DNA of 27,045 nucleotides, taken from assembly GCA_963745765.1 (NCBI GenBank), contig CAVUYQ010000028.1, positions 1 to 27,045 on the forward strand. The letters are read 5' to 3'. The stretch is from Ww85 sp963745765 (GTDB lineage: Bacteria > Desulfobacterota > Desulfobulbia > Desulfobulbales > Desulfocapsaceae). Below are positions 14,504 to 22,635 of this stretch, in pieces (the stretch's first letter is position 1; each line of letters begins with the position of its first letter). The position numbers and the translations under genes were made by a program. A model generated the notes under the pieces. The model did not search any database. It had not been told where the DNA came from and was given only the letters and a program-made list of their open reading frames with translations.

Positions 14504-16242
14504 CTGGCTCCCTGTGTTTTCGGCAGGACAATGGTCACTGTTGTTCCCTTGCCCGGAGCAGAACTGACCTCGAATGTGCCGTTATGTTGCTCGATGATCT
14601 GGTGGCTCACCGAAAGCCCCAGTCCGGTCCCCGTTTTCCGGGTGGTGAAGAATGGATCAAACATTTTTTCACGTTCCTGCGCAGTCATTCCGCTGCCGTT
14701 ATCTGATATCATGATGCGGATATGATGCCGATCTGCAAAAGCACTGAGAGAAACCTCACCTCCTGTCGGGGTTGCATTAACACTGTTTTGCAGCAGGTTC
14801 ATCAGCACCTGGAGAAGCATATCCGGATCTGCTTCCAGGGTGATATCCGTGTTGCAGCGGTAGTGAAAATTCAATGCGTGCTTGGAAAAATCAGCTTCCA
14901 TCAGGGCCACTGTTTTTGAAATCAGTCCGTCAAGATCAACACTGACGACTTGTGGTTCCCGCGGCCTGGCAAACTGAAGCAGTCCGGAAACATGACGATT
15001 AAGTCGGTCGATCTCGCTTTTCATGAGTTCGGCATAATCCTTGCTCTCGGCAGTTGCCCCATCCAGATTGCCGAAGTAGTGAGCGAAACCTCTGAGTGTG
15101 CCGAGCGGGTTTCTGATTTCATGGGCAATACCTGCGGCCATCTTCCCCAAGGCAGCCATCCGGCGTGTCCGTTCGAGCTGCTGCTCCATTTCTCTGATCA
15201 GGCTCATGTCCCGAATAACCAGGACCGTACCGATTTTTTCCCCTTCGTTGTTTACCAGAGACGACCCGCCAATCTTCACCGGGATCGTTTTCCCGTCGGC
15301 AGCTTGACAATCCATGGAGTAATCAAGGATAGCGTCACAGATTTCCGACGAATTAACCTGGCATCCGGGAAAAGCCTCGTTCATCTTTTTTCCCCTGACT
15401 GTCTCCAGCGATTTTCCCAGGATGTCCTCCGTTTTTCTGTTGCAGGATACCACCTTGCCCTCGATGTCGAGCGTAACAAGACCAACCGGAATACTCTCAA
15501 TCACGTTCTCCGTGTAGAGCTGCATGTTGGCAAGGGTCGATTTGGCAACCCGCATCCCTTGATAGAGGAAAAGTACGTACAAACCGGCACTTCCCACGAG
15601 AAACAGAATTGCCCCCATAAATAAGGCATGTTGGACATCCTGTTTCCTCGCTTCATCAAACTCTTCGGTATAGAGGCCGATCGAGATAACGGCATTGGCG
15701 AGAGCCCGGGTATTGGCTGTCATAGCCGGTGGACGTCCTCTCATCATCGACATGCCGGTGAGGTGGGTTTGCAGCCTGAGCTGTCTGGTTATGACGAATA
15801 TCCCGGTTTTCCGGTCCATCACGGTCACGGGGCCGTCGGAATTCAGAACCTGAGCCGGGGCAGTACCGAGAAGACGAACATCCGGAGCATTATCGGTTTG
15901 ACTTAAAACCTTCCCCTTCCTGTCCATGATGATGATGAATATAATATCGTTTGCCCTGCTGCTTTCGGTGAGCAGTGTATGAAGTTGGTCTCCCTCTGTC
16001 ATATGATGCATAAGTGAAGTTGTAATCGCTGCCTTGATAGCCCTGATGGTTGTTTCTCCTTTCTGCAGCATAACCCGCTCCATCATATCCTGCGCACGAT
16101 GGATGTTCTGAAGTGTCGAAAAGATGAGTAATGCAGCCAGGAAGAGTGTTGCGAGGATGAGCCCCAAAGCGGTTCTCGAGGCCTTGAACGGCAGGCGTGA
16201 GGAGAACATGCCGGTCTTGCGGGCCACGGTGCCCTTATCCAT
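14500..16242 (-). CDS. zraS: Membrane sensor histidine kinase, ZraS type
   Basis: 580 residues. Two membrane helices (~24-45 and ~206-228) enclose a periplasmic sensor domain of about 160 residues rich in Met and His (SLMHHMTEG, GMSMMRGRPPAM), fitting a metal or envelope-stress sensor. A PAS domain follows (~240-350: NVIESIPVGLVTLDIEGKVV). HisKA contains H374 in GIAHEIRNPLGTLRG. HATPase_c has the N box LMNLLQNSVNAT, G1 ISDNGSGM, F box FFTTRKTGTGLGL and the final TVTIVLP. It phosphorylates the overlapping zraR product. The minus-strand ATG at 16242 is preceded by GGAAGC. It sits 78 bp downstream of the multicopper oxidase in the same direction with no terminator between, so it is probably in the same operon. 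Confidence 0.9.
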   Translation of the reverse strand: MDKGTVARKTGMFSSRLPFKASRTALGLILATLFLAALLIFSTLQNIHRAQDMMERVMLQKGETTIRAIKAAITTSLMHHMTEGDQLHTLLTESSRANDIIFIIIMDRKGKVLSQTDNAPDVRLLGTAPAQVLNSDGPVTVMDRKTGIFVITRQLRLQTHLTGMSMMRGRPPAMTANTRALANAVISIGLYTEEFDEARKQDVQHALFMGAILFLVGSAGLYVLFLYQGMRVAKSTLANMQLYTENVIESIPVGLVTLDIEGKVVSCNRKTEDILGKSLETVRGKKMNEAFPGCQVNSSEICDAILDYSMDCQAADGKTIPVKIGGSSLVNNEGEKIGTVLVIRDMSLIREMEQQLERTRRMAALGKMAAGIAHEIRNPLGTLRGFAHYFGNLDGATAESKDYAELMKSEIDRLNRHVSGLLQFARPREPQVVSVDLDGLISKTVALMEADFSKHALNFHYRCNTDITLEADPDMLLQVLMNLLQNSVNATPTGGEVSLSAFADRHHIRIMISDNGSGMTAQEREKMFDPFFTTRKTGTGLGLSVSHQIIEQHNGTFEVSSAPGKGTTVTIVLPKTQGAR

Positions 16243-16320
16243 CAGTAGCTTCCATCACAATCACAGGAGCGAAGAATCGTCCATATTTTTAAAAGCGTGA
16301 GTTTTGCTGTCTGGTTTTTT

Positions 16321-17790
16321 TTAGGTCACTACTTCAAATTGTCCCATCATCCCGTTGTCCTCATGCTCAAGAAGATGACAATGATACATATATATACCTG
16401 TATAATCATCAAATCTGGAAATGATACGAACTCTTTCTCCCGGAGGTACCAGTATGGTATCCTTACGCCCCCGCTCATGCAACGCCGGTTTTCTCCCGTT
16501 TCGATCAAGAATCTGAAATTGAACATCATGCAGGTGCATTGAGTGCGGTAACCTCATCATCATAGCGGAAGCATTTTCTATCTCCCAGATTTCCGTCGCC
16601 CCCAGTCTAACACGTTCATTCACGTAATTCAGATCCATATTCCTGCCATTGATAGTCAATTGCCCACCCCGTCCCATCATCCCCATGCCCCGTGACATGG
16701 TTTCCATTCTGAATGTGCGGATTTTTGAGACATCCTCTTCTTTCAGCCAGTCTATTGAGACCAGTTTCTCCGGGATATTGAATGTTCGCCCCGGTTCAGA
16801 GCGAACCGTGAACTGCATTGCCTCAAATTTGTTGCCAGGTAATTGATCGACCAGCAATGAATTTGTGGACCCGGGAGCCTCGCCGGCAAAACCGACCAGT
16901 ATCTCGGAGCGTTCTCCCGCCGATAGCACGAGTTGCTTTAACGCAACCGGCTTTTCCTGGAAACCGCCATCCGTTGCAATCTGGAAAAATGAGCGGCCGT
17001 CACGAAATGATATCCGGTAAATTGATGAATTTGATCCGTTCAGGACGCGCAGGCGAACCAATCCTTTCGGTACATCGAGATTTGGCAGGATACTGCCGTT
17101 TACCAGCAGGTAATTGCCGATTACACCTTGCATCACATCCATCATGTTCTGCGCGTAGGCAAACCTGCCATTATCGTAAAATCGTCGATCCTGCAATACG
17201 AGGGGGAAATCATTGACGCCATATTCGTTCGGGATATCAAGGCTGTCCGACACATCATCCTCGATGACGAAAAGTCCGGCCAGTCCCATGTAGGTTTGTT
17301 CACCGGTAAGCCCCATGGCATGTGGATGATACCAGAGGGTCGCTGCCGGCTGATCAATGGTAAATTCCGGACTCCAGGTTGTTCCCGCTTCAATTTCCTG
17401 ACGAGGTCCTCCATCCCATTGTGCAGGAACGTGCAGGCCATGCCAGTGAACCGTCGTCCTTTGACGAAGTCTGTTGTCAACTGAAAATCTTACCTTTTCT
17501 CCATTTCTTACCCTGATCGTTGGACCAAGGTAGGGACCGTTATAGCCGTATGTCGGGGTGGTGTAGCCGGGGAAAAATGATTTCTCACCCGTCTCGATCC
17601 GTAATTGAACTGTTCCCGTTCCGCTAACCGGTTTACTACTCTCGAGAAGTGGTGGAATCGGCAAGGCGGTTCTGAAACTTTCAGCGGGTCCGGCATAACT
17701 TAAACCGCTACCGCGAAGAAAAGTATAGCCGCCAAGGGCTGAGATACCAAGCATTGCAGCGCCGCTTTTTAAGATCGTTCTCCTATTCAT
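16321..17790 (-). CDS. Multicopper oxidase (CueO-like), Tat-exported
   Basis: 489 residues. The N-terminus MNRRTILKSGAAMLGISALGG is a twin-arginine signal. Three cupredoxin domains follow, with all four copper motifs: HWHG (H115, H117), HPH (155-157), HLHDVQF, and the type-1/type-2-3 motif HCHLLEHEDNGMM (C471, axial M481). A Met-rich loop (METMSRGMGMMGRGG, ~365-380) resembles the copper-binding insert of CueO-type cuprous oxidases. Likely role: periplasmic oxidation of Cu(I), using oxygen, hence detoxification during oxic exposure; the exact substrate is inferred. It starts 9 nt after the SHOCT gene stop with AGAGGG as ribosome site, second gene of the sigma-54 operon. Confidence 0.92.
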   Translation of the reverse strand: MNRRTILKSGAAMLGISALGGYTFLRGSGLSYAGPAESFRTALPIPPLLESSKPVSGTGTVQLRIETGEKSFFPGYTTPTYGYNGPYLGPTIRVRNGEKVRFSVDNRLRQRTTVHWHGLHVPAQWDGGPRQEIEAGTTWSPEFTIDQPAATLWYHPHAMGLTGEQTYMGLAGLFVIEDDVSDSLDIPNEYGVNDFPLVLQDRRFYDNGRFAYAQNMMDVMQGVIGNYLLVNGSILPNLDVPKGLVRLRVLNGSNSSIYRISFRDGRSFFQIATDGGFQEKPVALKQLVLSAGERSEILVGFAGEAPGSTNSLLVDQLPGNKFEAMQFTVRSEPGRTFNIPEKLVSIDWLKEEDVSKIRTFRMETMSRGMGMMGRGGQLTINGRNMDLNYVNERVRLGATEIWEIENASAMMMRLPHSMHLHDVQFQILDRNGRKPALHERGRKDTILVPPGERVRIISRFDDYTGIYMYHCHLLEHEDNGMMGQFEVVT

Positions 17791-17799
17791 TTCGGCCCT

Positions 17800-18054
17800 C
17801 TAGGCAATGTCTTTTTTCATCTGATCAAATTCTTCTTTGGTGATATCTCCGGCAGCGTAACGATTCTTCAGGATCGTCATGGCGCCGGGAGGTGTCTCCT
17901 CTTTTTTTGATGTGACAACATATTGAAAGATTTTCACTGCCAGGCCAATCAAGAGAACCCAGAAGAGAATTGTCAGTATCATTCCAAAAGATCCATGTAT
18001 AAATCCACCGTAACCACCGAGCCAATTTGAAAACCCCATACCCTGTCCGTACAT
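17800..18054 (-). CDS. SHOCT-domain small membrane protein
   Basis: 84 residues. The Gly/Tyr-rich N-terminus (MYGQGMGFSNWLGGYGGFIHG) is followed by one membrane helix (~25-46, MILTILFWVLLIGLAVKIF) and a C-terminal SHOCT motif (AMTILKNRYAAGDITKEEFDQMKKDI). Such proteins are common next to copper and multicopper-oxidase genes; their role is unknown, possibly oligomerisation or recruitment. AAGGAGG lies 8 nt before ATG 18054; the TTG at 18057 is a worse choice. First gene of the operon whose sigma-54 promoter lies at 18093-18108. Confidence 0.85.
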   Translation of the reverse strand: MYGQGMGFSNWLGGYGGFIHGSFGMILTILFWVLLIGLAVKIFQYVVTSKKEETPPGAMTILKNRYAAGDITKEEFDQMKKDIA

Positions 18055-18092
18055 CAACGTAGCCTCCTTGTGTTATCTTTTGTCTCTTTACA

Positions 18093-18108
18093 AGCAGGAT
18101 ATATGCCA
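18093..18108 (-). promoter_or_regulatory. Sigma-54 promoter of the SHOCT-MCO-zraS-zraR operon
   Basis: On the minus strand TGGCATATATCCTGCT: the GG and GC dinucleotides have correct spacing, and the -12 CTGC variant is the same as in the zraP promoter. The expected start near 18082 gives a leader of about 28 nt containing the AAGGAGG site. Confidence 0.7.
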
Positions 18109-18190
18109 GGTTTTTATGGATATGATAAATATCTTGATTTCAATTGGTTGCTGGCTTGCAGAAAAAAGAAAGTTATATGCACAGAAGCTT

Positions 18191-18209
18191 CTGTACAATA
18201 TTTAGACAG
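18191..18209. promoter_or_regulatory. ZraR-type enhancer site, promoter-proximal (MCO operon)
   Basis: CTGTACAATATTTAGACAG starts 83 bp upstream of the -24 box; the zraP counterpart starts 95 bp away, a difference of about one helical turn. A perfect palindrome ACAGAAGCTTCTGT (18181-18194) overlaps its edge and may add a further half-site. Confidence 0.65.
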
Positions 18210-18233
18210 CAGGGTGAGGAAAAGAGAGAAATA

Positions 18234-18252
18234 CTGTCAAAATATGAGACAC
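18234..18252. promoter_or_regulatory. ZraR-type enhancer site, distal (MCO operon)
   Basis: CTGTCAAAATATGAGACAC keeps the CTGTC-N9-GACAc dyad and lies exactly 43 bp (about four helical turns) from the proximal site. Confidence 0.55.
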
Positions 18253-18296
18253 CCCAATACGTTTGCAAATTAAAATAACTTTGCCTGCGATGGTGT

Positions 18297-19430
18297 TCAT
18301 GCCTCTTCCAACAATGGTGCCGCCTCTTTTTCTTCGAAGAACAGGTGGAGAAACAGGCAAAAGGCAATGATTGAGGTGACGGCCAGGATGATGCTCGTTT
18401 TTCCCAGCGGTGCAAGAATGCCGATCACCAGCCAGTGCATGCCGATAATTTGCCAGGAATTAAGTTTGAGGGGAAAATCATTCCAGCGTATCAGGATCAG
18501 AAGACCGCTCAGCCCCCAGCCGTAGAGGGACAGGTAGGCATGACAGGTAAGCAGCAGGCGGCCCCACCTTTCATAAGCGGCAGGAAAATCGGCAAGGACG
18601 ATATAAAAAATGCCGGTGATGCCGGTAAATACGAGGAATGTAATGCCGGAAAGCAGAAAAAGCTTCTGCTGGTCATTAACTCCAAGCAGCAGGAAAAAGG
18701 AAAATATCATTACCACGGTAAAAAAAAGAAAGGTGGCTATCACAAATTTTGCGATGGCCAAGTCGAAGACAATAAAAAGAAAGAAGATAATGACACCAAG
18801 ATTGACCGTCCAGAAAAATCCCTGTTTCTGTACCCTCAGGACCCGGTTGATATCCCGGCGTATGAAAGAGAACATTACTGACATGGTGATCAAAGATACT
18901 GGAAAGGAGAAACCGAGAAAAAAAACGTTCAGGGTCAGATTCCTATAAGGGAGCCAATGCAGGTTAATACTGTTAAGCAGGACAAAGGTGTCGATAAAAA
19001 GGGAAAGGGAGAGGCAGAGTATGGCGGCATGGTGGAATTTGTCGACAACGGAAACCCGGGCCGAGAAGAGATCCTTCGGCAGAAGGGAGAAGTGGCGGAT
19101 ACGAATTGATTCGACGAGCAGGCCAAGCGCGAAGGACAGCCCGGCCGCCGCGCTGTAGTACTCGAAAAAGGCCAGCAGGGCGTAGCAGAGGCTGAGAAAG
19201 AGAAAGGAAAAACAGCTCAGCGATGGTCTGCCTTGGTTTTCCGTGTGATAAAGGATTATGAAACCACCGGCACAGAGATTGAAAAGAAAGATGTGCAGTC
19301 GCTCGAAATTCTTGTCCCAGACTAGATCGGCAAAACCGAAAAGAAAGGCTGTCAGCATCAGCGCCAGGATGAAAGCCCGTAATCGTTTGTCGAGGAAAAA
19401 GTCTGCTGCAATAGGTTCTGCTCTGCGCAT
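18297..19430 (-). CDS. Polytopic membrane protein of unknown function
   Basis: 377 residues with about eleven hydrophobic helices spread over the whole length, so it is an integral inner-membrane protein. I do not recognise the family. Histidines occur near or inside helices (DKFHHAAILCLSLSLFI, LLLTCHAYLSLYGWGLSG, IIGMHWLVIGIL), reminiscent of haem-binding or NnrS-like membrane proteins, but no diagnostic motif is seen. The minus-strand ATG at 19430 lacks a clear ribosome site, and later starts such as the Met before LTAFLFGF are possible. It is co-directional with the metal operon but separated by the operon's control region, so it is a distinct upstream transcript. Function left open. Confidence 0.6.
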   Translation of the reverse strand: MRRAEPIAADFFLDKRLRAFILALMLTAFLFGFADLVWDKNFERLHIFLFNLCAGGFIILYHTENQGRPSLSCFSFLFLSLCYALLAFFEYYSAAAGLSFALGLLVESIRIRHFSLLPKDLFSARVSVVDKFHHAAILCLSLSLFIDTFVLLNSINLHWLPYRNLTLNVFFLGFSFPVSLITMSVMFSFIRRDINRVLRVQKQGFFWTVNLGVIIFFLFIVFDLAIAKFVIATFLFFTVVMIFSFFLLLGVNDQQKLFLLSGITFLVFTGITGIFYIVLADFPAAYERWGRLLLTCHAYLSLYGWGLSGLLILIRWNDFPLKLNSWQIIGMHWLVIGILAPLGKTSIILAVTSIIAFCLFLHLFFEEKEAAPLLEEA

Positions 19431-19617
19431 AAGACGACACCCGGCAGTGAAGAGGAAATAGTCTGTCTGATCAAGAGATTATTGACTAATTCCCTGATAA
19501 GTGCAAGGCCCGTGAAGCATTGCTTACCGATAAGTTGTTCAGAATCCTTCCATGCCAGCCTATACATTCGGGGATACTTATCTCTATTATGCTGTCTTTC
19601 ATTAATGATGATGTTTG

Positions 19618-19648
19618 ACGAAATAGGAAATGAATTAACTACTGTCAC
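19618..19648 (+). repeat. 31-bp dispersed repeat, copy 1
   Basis: A segment with core AGGAAATGAATTAA and end TGTCAC matches 27 of 31 bases with the segment at 24607-24637. It is probably the end of a lost mobile element; here it lies next to the acetolactate synthase relic. Confidence 0.5.
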
Positions 19649-19676
19649 GTTATTTGAGTTGCCCTGATGGAGAAAA

Positions 19677-20001
19677 TCATTGGCGGAAAGAGCTGCGTTG
19701 AAAGCGGGGATGACGTTCGTTGATGACTCCCTTGCCCATCTGGATAATAATATCCACTGCCTTGTTGATTGACTTGTCCTCGGCAAATCGATACGCTTCT
19801 CTGATGCGGCTTGAAATGTTGTTGGCGCCGGGAACCAGGGTAGCCATACAGACACCGGTTTTACCGGTCAGTCTGCCAATCTGTTGCTGCCATGAAAACG
19901 GCAGCCTGCTCATCCCTTGCAGGAATGATTTTTATCCGCGAATCCCTCAGGGCGTTGAGGACGTCGAGATTTTCCTTCTGCATATTTTTAGATACGCTCA
20001 T
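19677..20001 (-). pseudogene. Relic of an acetolactate synthase-type thiamine-diphosphate enzyme (N-terminal part)
   Basis: From ATG 20001 the minus strand reads ...ENLDVLNALRDSRIKIIPAR-DEQAAVFMAAT. After one extra base (19881) it resumes IGRLTGKTGVCMATLVPGAN-NISSRI, the N-terminal PYR-domain signature of acetolactate synthase large subunits (GEENLDVL...RHEQAAAFMAATYGRLTGKxGVCxATLGPGATN). The strand preceding ENLDVL is missing, the active-site HEQ reads DEQ, and after NISSRI the text (REAYRFAEDKSINKAVDII) no longer follows the family before a stop at 19677. It therefore carries a frameshift and large deletions and cannot be functional. Confidence 0.75.
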
Positions 20002-20157
20002 GAGTGTACAATTCGCACAAGAGGCTGGCCCGGATACTTGACATGTATTGCTGTGTGTCTAATTTTTCAGTAATGAGGGCTTTGCCGCCAGACGGCCTAT
20101 ACGGCGGAGCAGCCTTCAGATCAAGCAGCCTTTTATTGAAAGAAATGGAGGTGCGCC

Positions 20158-20292
20158 ATGAGTGATGATGGCTCCAAAACGCTCTGCGCTTATGTTGAAG
20201 CGGAACTTCAGATAAAAGATCCCAAGGCCTCTATTTTAAACTCGTACAACCTGCAACTCACTACTGTCAGGGGTGCGGACGCAGCGCAGTAA
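20158..20292 (+). CDS. Small hypothetical protein (44 aa)
   Basis: A 44-codon frame (MSDDGSKTLCAYVEAELQIK...) with a strong ribosome site (ATGGAGGTG, 6 nt before the ATG). I do not recognise it. It could be a genuine small gene or the remaining head of a larger gene truncated upstream of the DsrC-like gene. Translational signals are better than chance, but there is no family evidence. Confidence 0.35.
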   Translation: MSDDGSKTLCAYVEAELQIKDPKASILNSYNLQLTTVRGADAAQ

Positions 20293-20528
20293 AGGCCGAA
20301 AATGTATGCCAGCCACAAAAAATATATACCTGACGCTTTGCTTTACAAAGGGAATCAAATCAACGGAGCATAAAGGAGTGACAGCAACAATCACCGATGC
20401 CGCTATCGGGGACGTGTCTCTCCAGGAACGTTTCGTCAAACGGGAAAACCTCCGCGGCAAAATGTTGCCGGTCGTCGCCGGAAACGTTCCAAGAGGCGAT
20501 AGTCCTTTGGGGAGCATGGAGGCTAAGC

Positions 20529-20888
20529 ATGGCTACTATTCAATCAGGAAATACGGAAATAAGCGTTGATAAAGATGGCTTCCTTAAAGATCATTTGAAA
20601 TGGGATGAGGAAATAGCGCGAGTAATTGCGGATCATGAGGGTATTAGCTCTCTTGACGGAGATAAAATGAAGATAATCAGATTCTTGCGACAATATTATG
20701 AAAAACATCATAATTTCCCCATATTGGGGAATGTCTGCAGGAAAACTGGTGCACGTTACAAGGACTGCGTTGCCCGGGAATTTATTGACCCGATGAAAGC
20801 ATGGAAGATTGCCGGACTTCCCAAGCCACCCAACATCTTTTTTACCAGTTTTGATAAGAAAAAATATATTCCGAATCCATTTTACTGA
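20529..20888 (+). CDS. DsrC/TusE-family protein lacking C-terminal cysteines (RspA type)
   Basis: 119 residues with the DsrC fold signature: DKDGFLKDHLKWDEEIARVIA, KMKIIRFLRQYYEKHHNFP, a cysteine-bearing loop (GNVCRKTGARYKDCVAREF), and MKAWKIAGLPKPPNIFFTSFD. In DsrC the flexible C-terminal arm carries two redox cysteines and in TusE one; here the arm ends KKYIPNPFY with none. It therefore cannot carry the trisulfide of dissimilatory sulfite reduction or a TusE persulfide, and belongs with the cysteine-less RspA group proposed to be regulatory. GGAGG lies 7 nt before ATG 20529. Neighbours are a small unknown gene and a sulfite-oxidase-like gene, consistent with a sulfur-related role. Confidence 0.85.
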   Translation: MATIQSGNTEISVDKDGFLKDHLKWDEEIARVIADHEGISSLDGDKMKIIRFLRQYYEKHHNFPILGNVCRKTGARYKDCVAREFIDPMKAWKIAGLPKPPNIFFTSFDKKKYIPNPFY

Positions 20889-21203
20889 CTTACCTGCATA
20901 ACCACTGCGTGAGCGCCACGCAGGAGGAGGTTTGCCCTATTATGAGTTGCAGGGATGCCCGGCCTTGAAGATGAGAGTGATTCGGCACACCGCACGGGGC
21001 AGCAGGTGGATGTGTCAGGAGTAAGCCCTCGCGACCACGATCATTTTACCGTCAGGCTATCGATGGACGATCTGTCTATCTTTTCAGATCCATCTGGGAT
21101 TGCCCGGGGAAGAACTCTTTCTCATAGACGTGAGGAGAAACAACATGGTTACTTCGCTTTGGCGATGCCTGTTCTCCCGAATATCTGTCTGGAGGCGATG
21201 AGT
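20889..21203. other. Intergenic region with a 7-bp hairpin
   Basis: CTGCGTG (20905-20911) pairs with CACGCAG (20917-20923) just after the DsrC-like gene. A GGAGGAGG follows but leads only to an 8-codon frame (ATG 20944). The open frame running from 20955 into the next gene has unconvincing sequence before its internal ATG at 21204, so I treat the region as non-coding or decayed. Confidence 0.35.
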
Positions 21204-21458
21204 ATGTTTAATGCAGAACAGTTGTGTGAAAAGATCACAGCCCTCTATCCGGAAATAGGAATTTGTGGACTGGACATTGAAGTTAGACGGAATTATTCAG
21301 AAGATGCATGGGTTGTCCACTTGAAGAAGGACAGTCACAGCTTGAAGCACTTTCTTGAGTTAAAGGATGCAATCCGATGCGTGGAGGGTGATCAATGTGT
21401 TGCCCTGGGGCTTGAGATCTCTCAGCTAAAGCTGAATATTGAAGGAAAACAATTCTGA
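21204..21458 (+). CDS. Small conserved-looking protein of unknown function (84 aa)
   Basis: Reads MFNAEQLCEKITALYPEIGI then CGLDIEVRRNYSEDAWVVHLKK..., an alpha/beta pattern with three cysteines (C8, C21 and one in IRCVEGDQC plus its partner). GGAGG at 21191-21195 is well spaced for ATG 21204; the ATG at 21198 is too close. The frame is open far upstream to 20955, but that part lacks protein-like composition. Placed between a DsrC-family gene and a sulfite-oxidase-family gene, it is probably part of the same small sulfur operon. Family not recognised. Confidence 0.6.
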   Translation: MFNAEQLCEKITALYPEIGICGLDIEVRRNYSEDAWVVHLKKDSHSLKHFLELKDAIRCVEGDQCVALGLEISQLKLNIEGKQF

Positions 21459-21592
21459 TCTTCAGGTTGGATGAACTGCTGTTTCACTATAACACTGCAA
21501 TGGCTGATTACGACTCCACCAGGATACGTTCCCGGGACGTTGCCTGTATGGGGAATCCTCATGCTCCCGGAGAAATAGATGGAGGTTTAAGG

Positions 21593-22635
21593 ATGAGCGA
21601 GTCCATGCGGATTATGAGCGAAAAGCCGCTAAATGCTGAGACGCCAAAACAATTTTTAAGATCATGGATAACCGCAAATAAGGTCTTTTTCGATCGAAAC
21701 CAAGGGGAGATACCAGAAAAGCCGATTGAACTTGCCGAATGGCGGCTAACCATTGACGGCCTTGTTAAAAAACCGCTGAGTATCGGTTTAGAAACGCTGT
21801 TGACCATGCCGAAAACAATTGTGGCAAATACTCTTGAATGTTCCGGGAACAGTCGCTCACTGCTCACGGAGCAGGCTTCCGGGAATCCGTGGACGGTAGG
21901 CGGTGTGGGAAACGCTGTTTGGGGTGGAGTTTGGCTTAAAAGTCTTTTAGATGAAGCTGGCGTATCTGCCGATGCACATGATGTCACTTTTGAGGGGTTT
22001 GACAGGCCGATCGGTAAAGCGCAAATCAAGTTTATCCGGAGCATTCCATTGGAAAAGGCTCTGTCTACCACATTGCTGGCCTATGAAATGAATGGAGAAC
22101 CCCTGCCTCTGAAACACGGTTTTCCTCTTCAGCCCTGGCACTTGGCTGGACCGGAGCCAACTGCGTTAAATGGTTAAGTAAGATTACCCTCATGAAAGAA
22201 CCATATAAAGGCTTTTACATGGATAATGTGTACCGGGTATATGACAAGGGGCAGGAGTCGAAAACAGGCAGCACGGTTACAAAAATAAAATTAAAATCGA
22301 TCATCACCCAGCCGGAAGCCGGGGCAATTTTACCGATGGGCAGGATCACCGTTCTTGGTGCGGCATTTGCGGGAGAGGAGAACGTCGATAGCGTGGAAAT
22401 TTCGATGGATGGCGGAAGCACATGGCAATCGGCGGCATTTGTCGGGCCGACGGAACGTTTTGCCTGGCGAATATGGCAATATGTGTTGGAAGTTTCGCAA
22501 CCGGGTAGCTACTCGATTGTATCGCGAGCCATCGACAGTAAAGGTAACAAACAGCCGATGGAGGCGTCCTGGAACAAATTGGGCTATGGCAATAATGGTG
22601 TTTTGGAACACGGGATAAAATTCCAGGTCCGATAA
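21593..22635 (+). pseudogene. Sulfite oxidase-family molybdopterin enzyme, broken by one frameshift
   Basis: From ATG 21593 (GGAGG 7 nt upstream) the frame encodes the oxidoreductase molybdopterin-binding domain: MPKTIVANTLECSGNSR with the molybdenum-ligand cysteine C83, NPWTVGGVGNAVWGGVWL, and AYEMNGEPLPLKHGFPL. At about 22130 the correct frame is lost and the first frame stops at 22177. Read one base back it continues ALALGWTGANCVKWLSKIT, then YKGFYMDNVYRVYD, and ends with the Mo-cofactor dimerisation domain (VDSVEISMDGGSTWQSA, stop 22635). Loss of one base from an arginine codon (FPL-R-AL) explains it fully. Restored, it would be about 347 residues. No Tat or Sec signal is seen, unlike many periplasmic relatives, so a cytoplasmic site is likely. 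Either a recent mutation or a sequencing error. Confidence 0.85.

Noticed and set aside
20303..20569. 88-codon frame starting MPATKNIYL overlapping the DsrC-like start
   Set aside because: No ribosome site, atypical composition and no recognisable domain; it overlaps a well-supported gene start in another frame.
20955..21203. N-terminal extension of the 84-residue protein
   Set aside because: The sequence before ATG 21204 lacks protein-like pattern and no ribosome site precedes 20955, whereas GGAGG is well placed for 21204.
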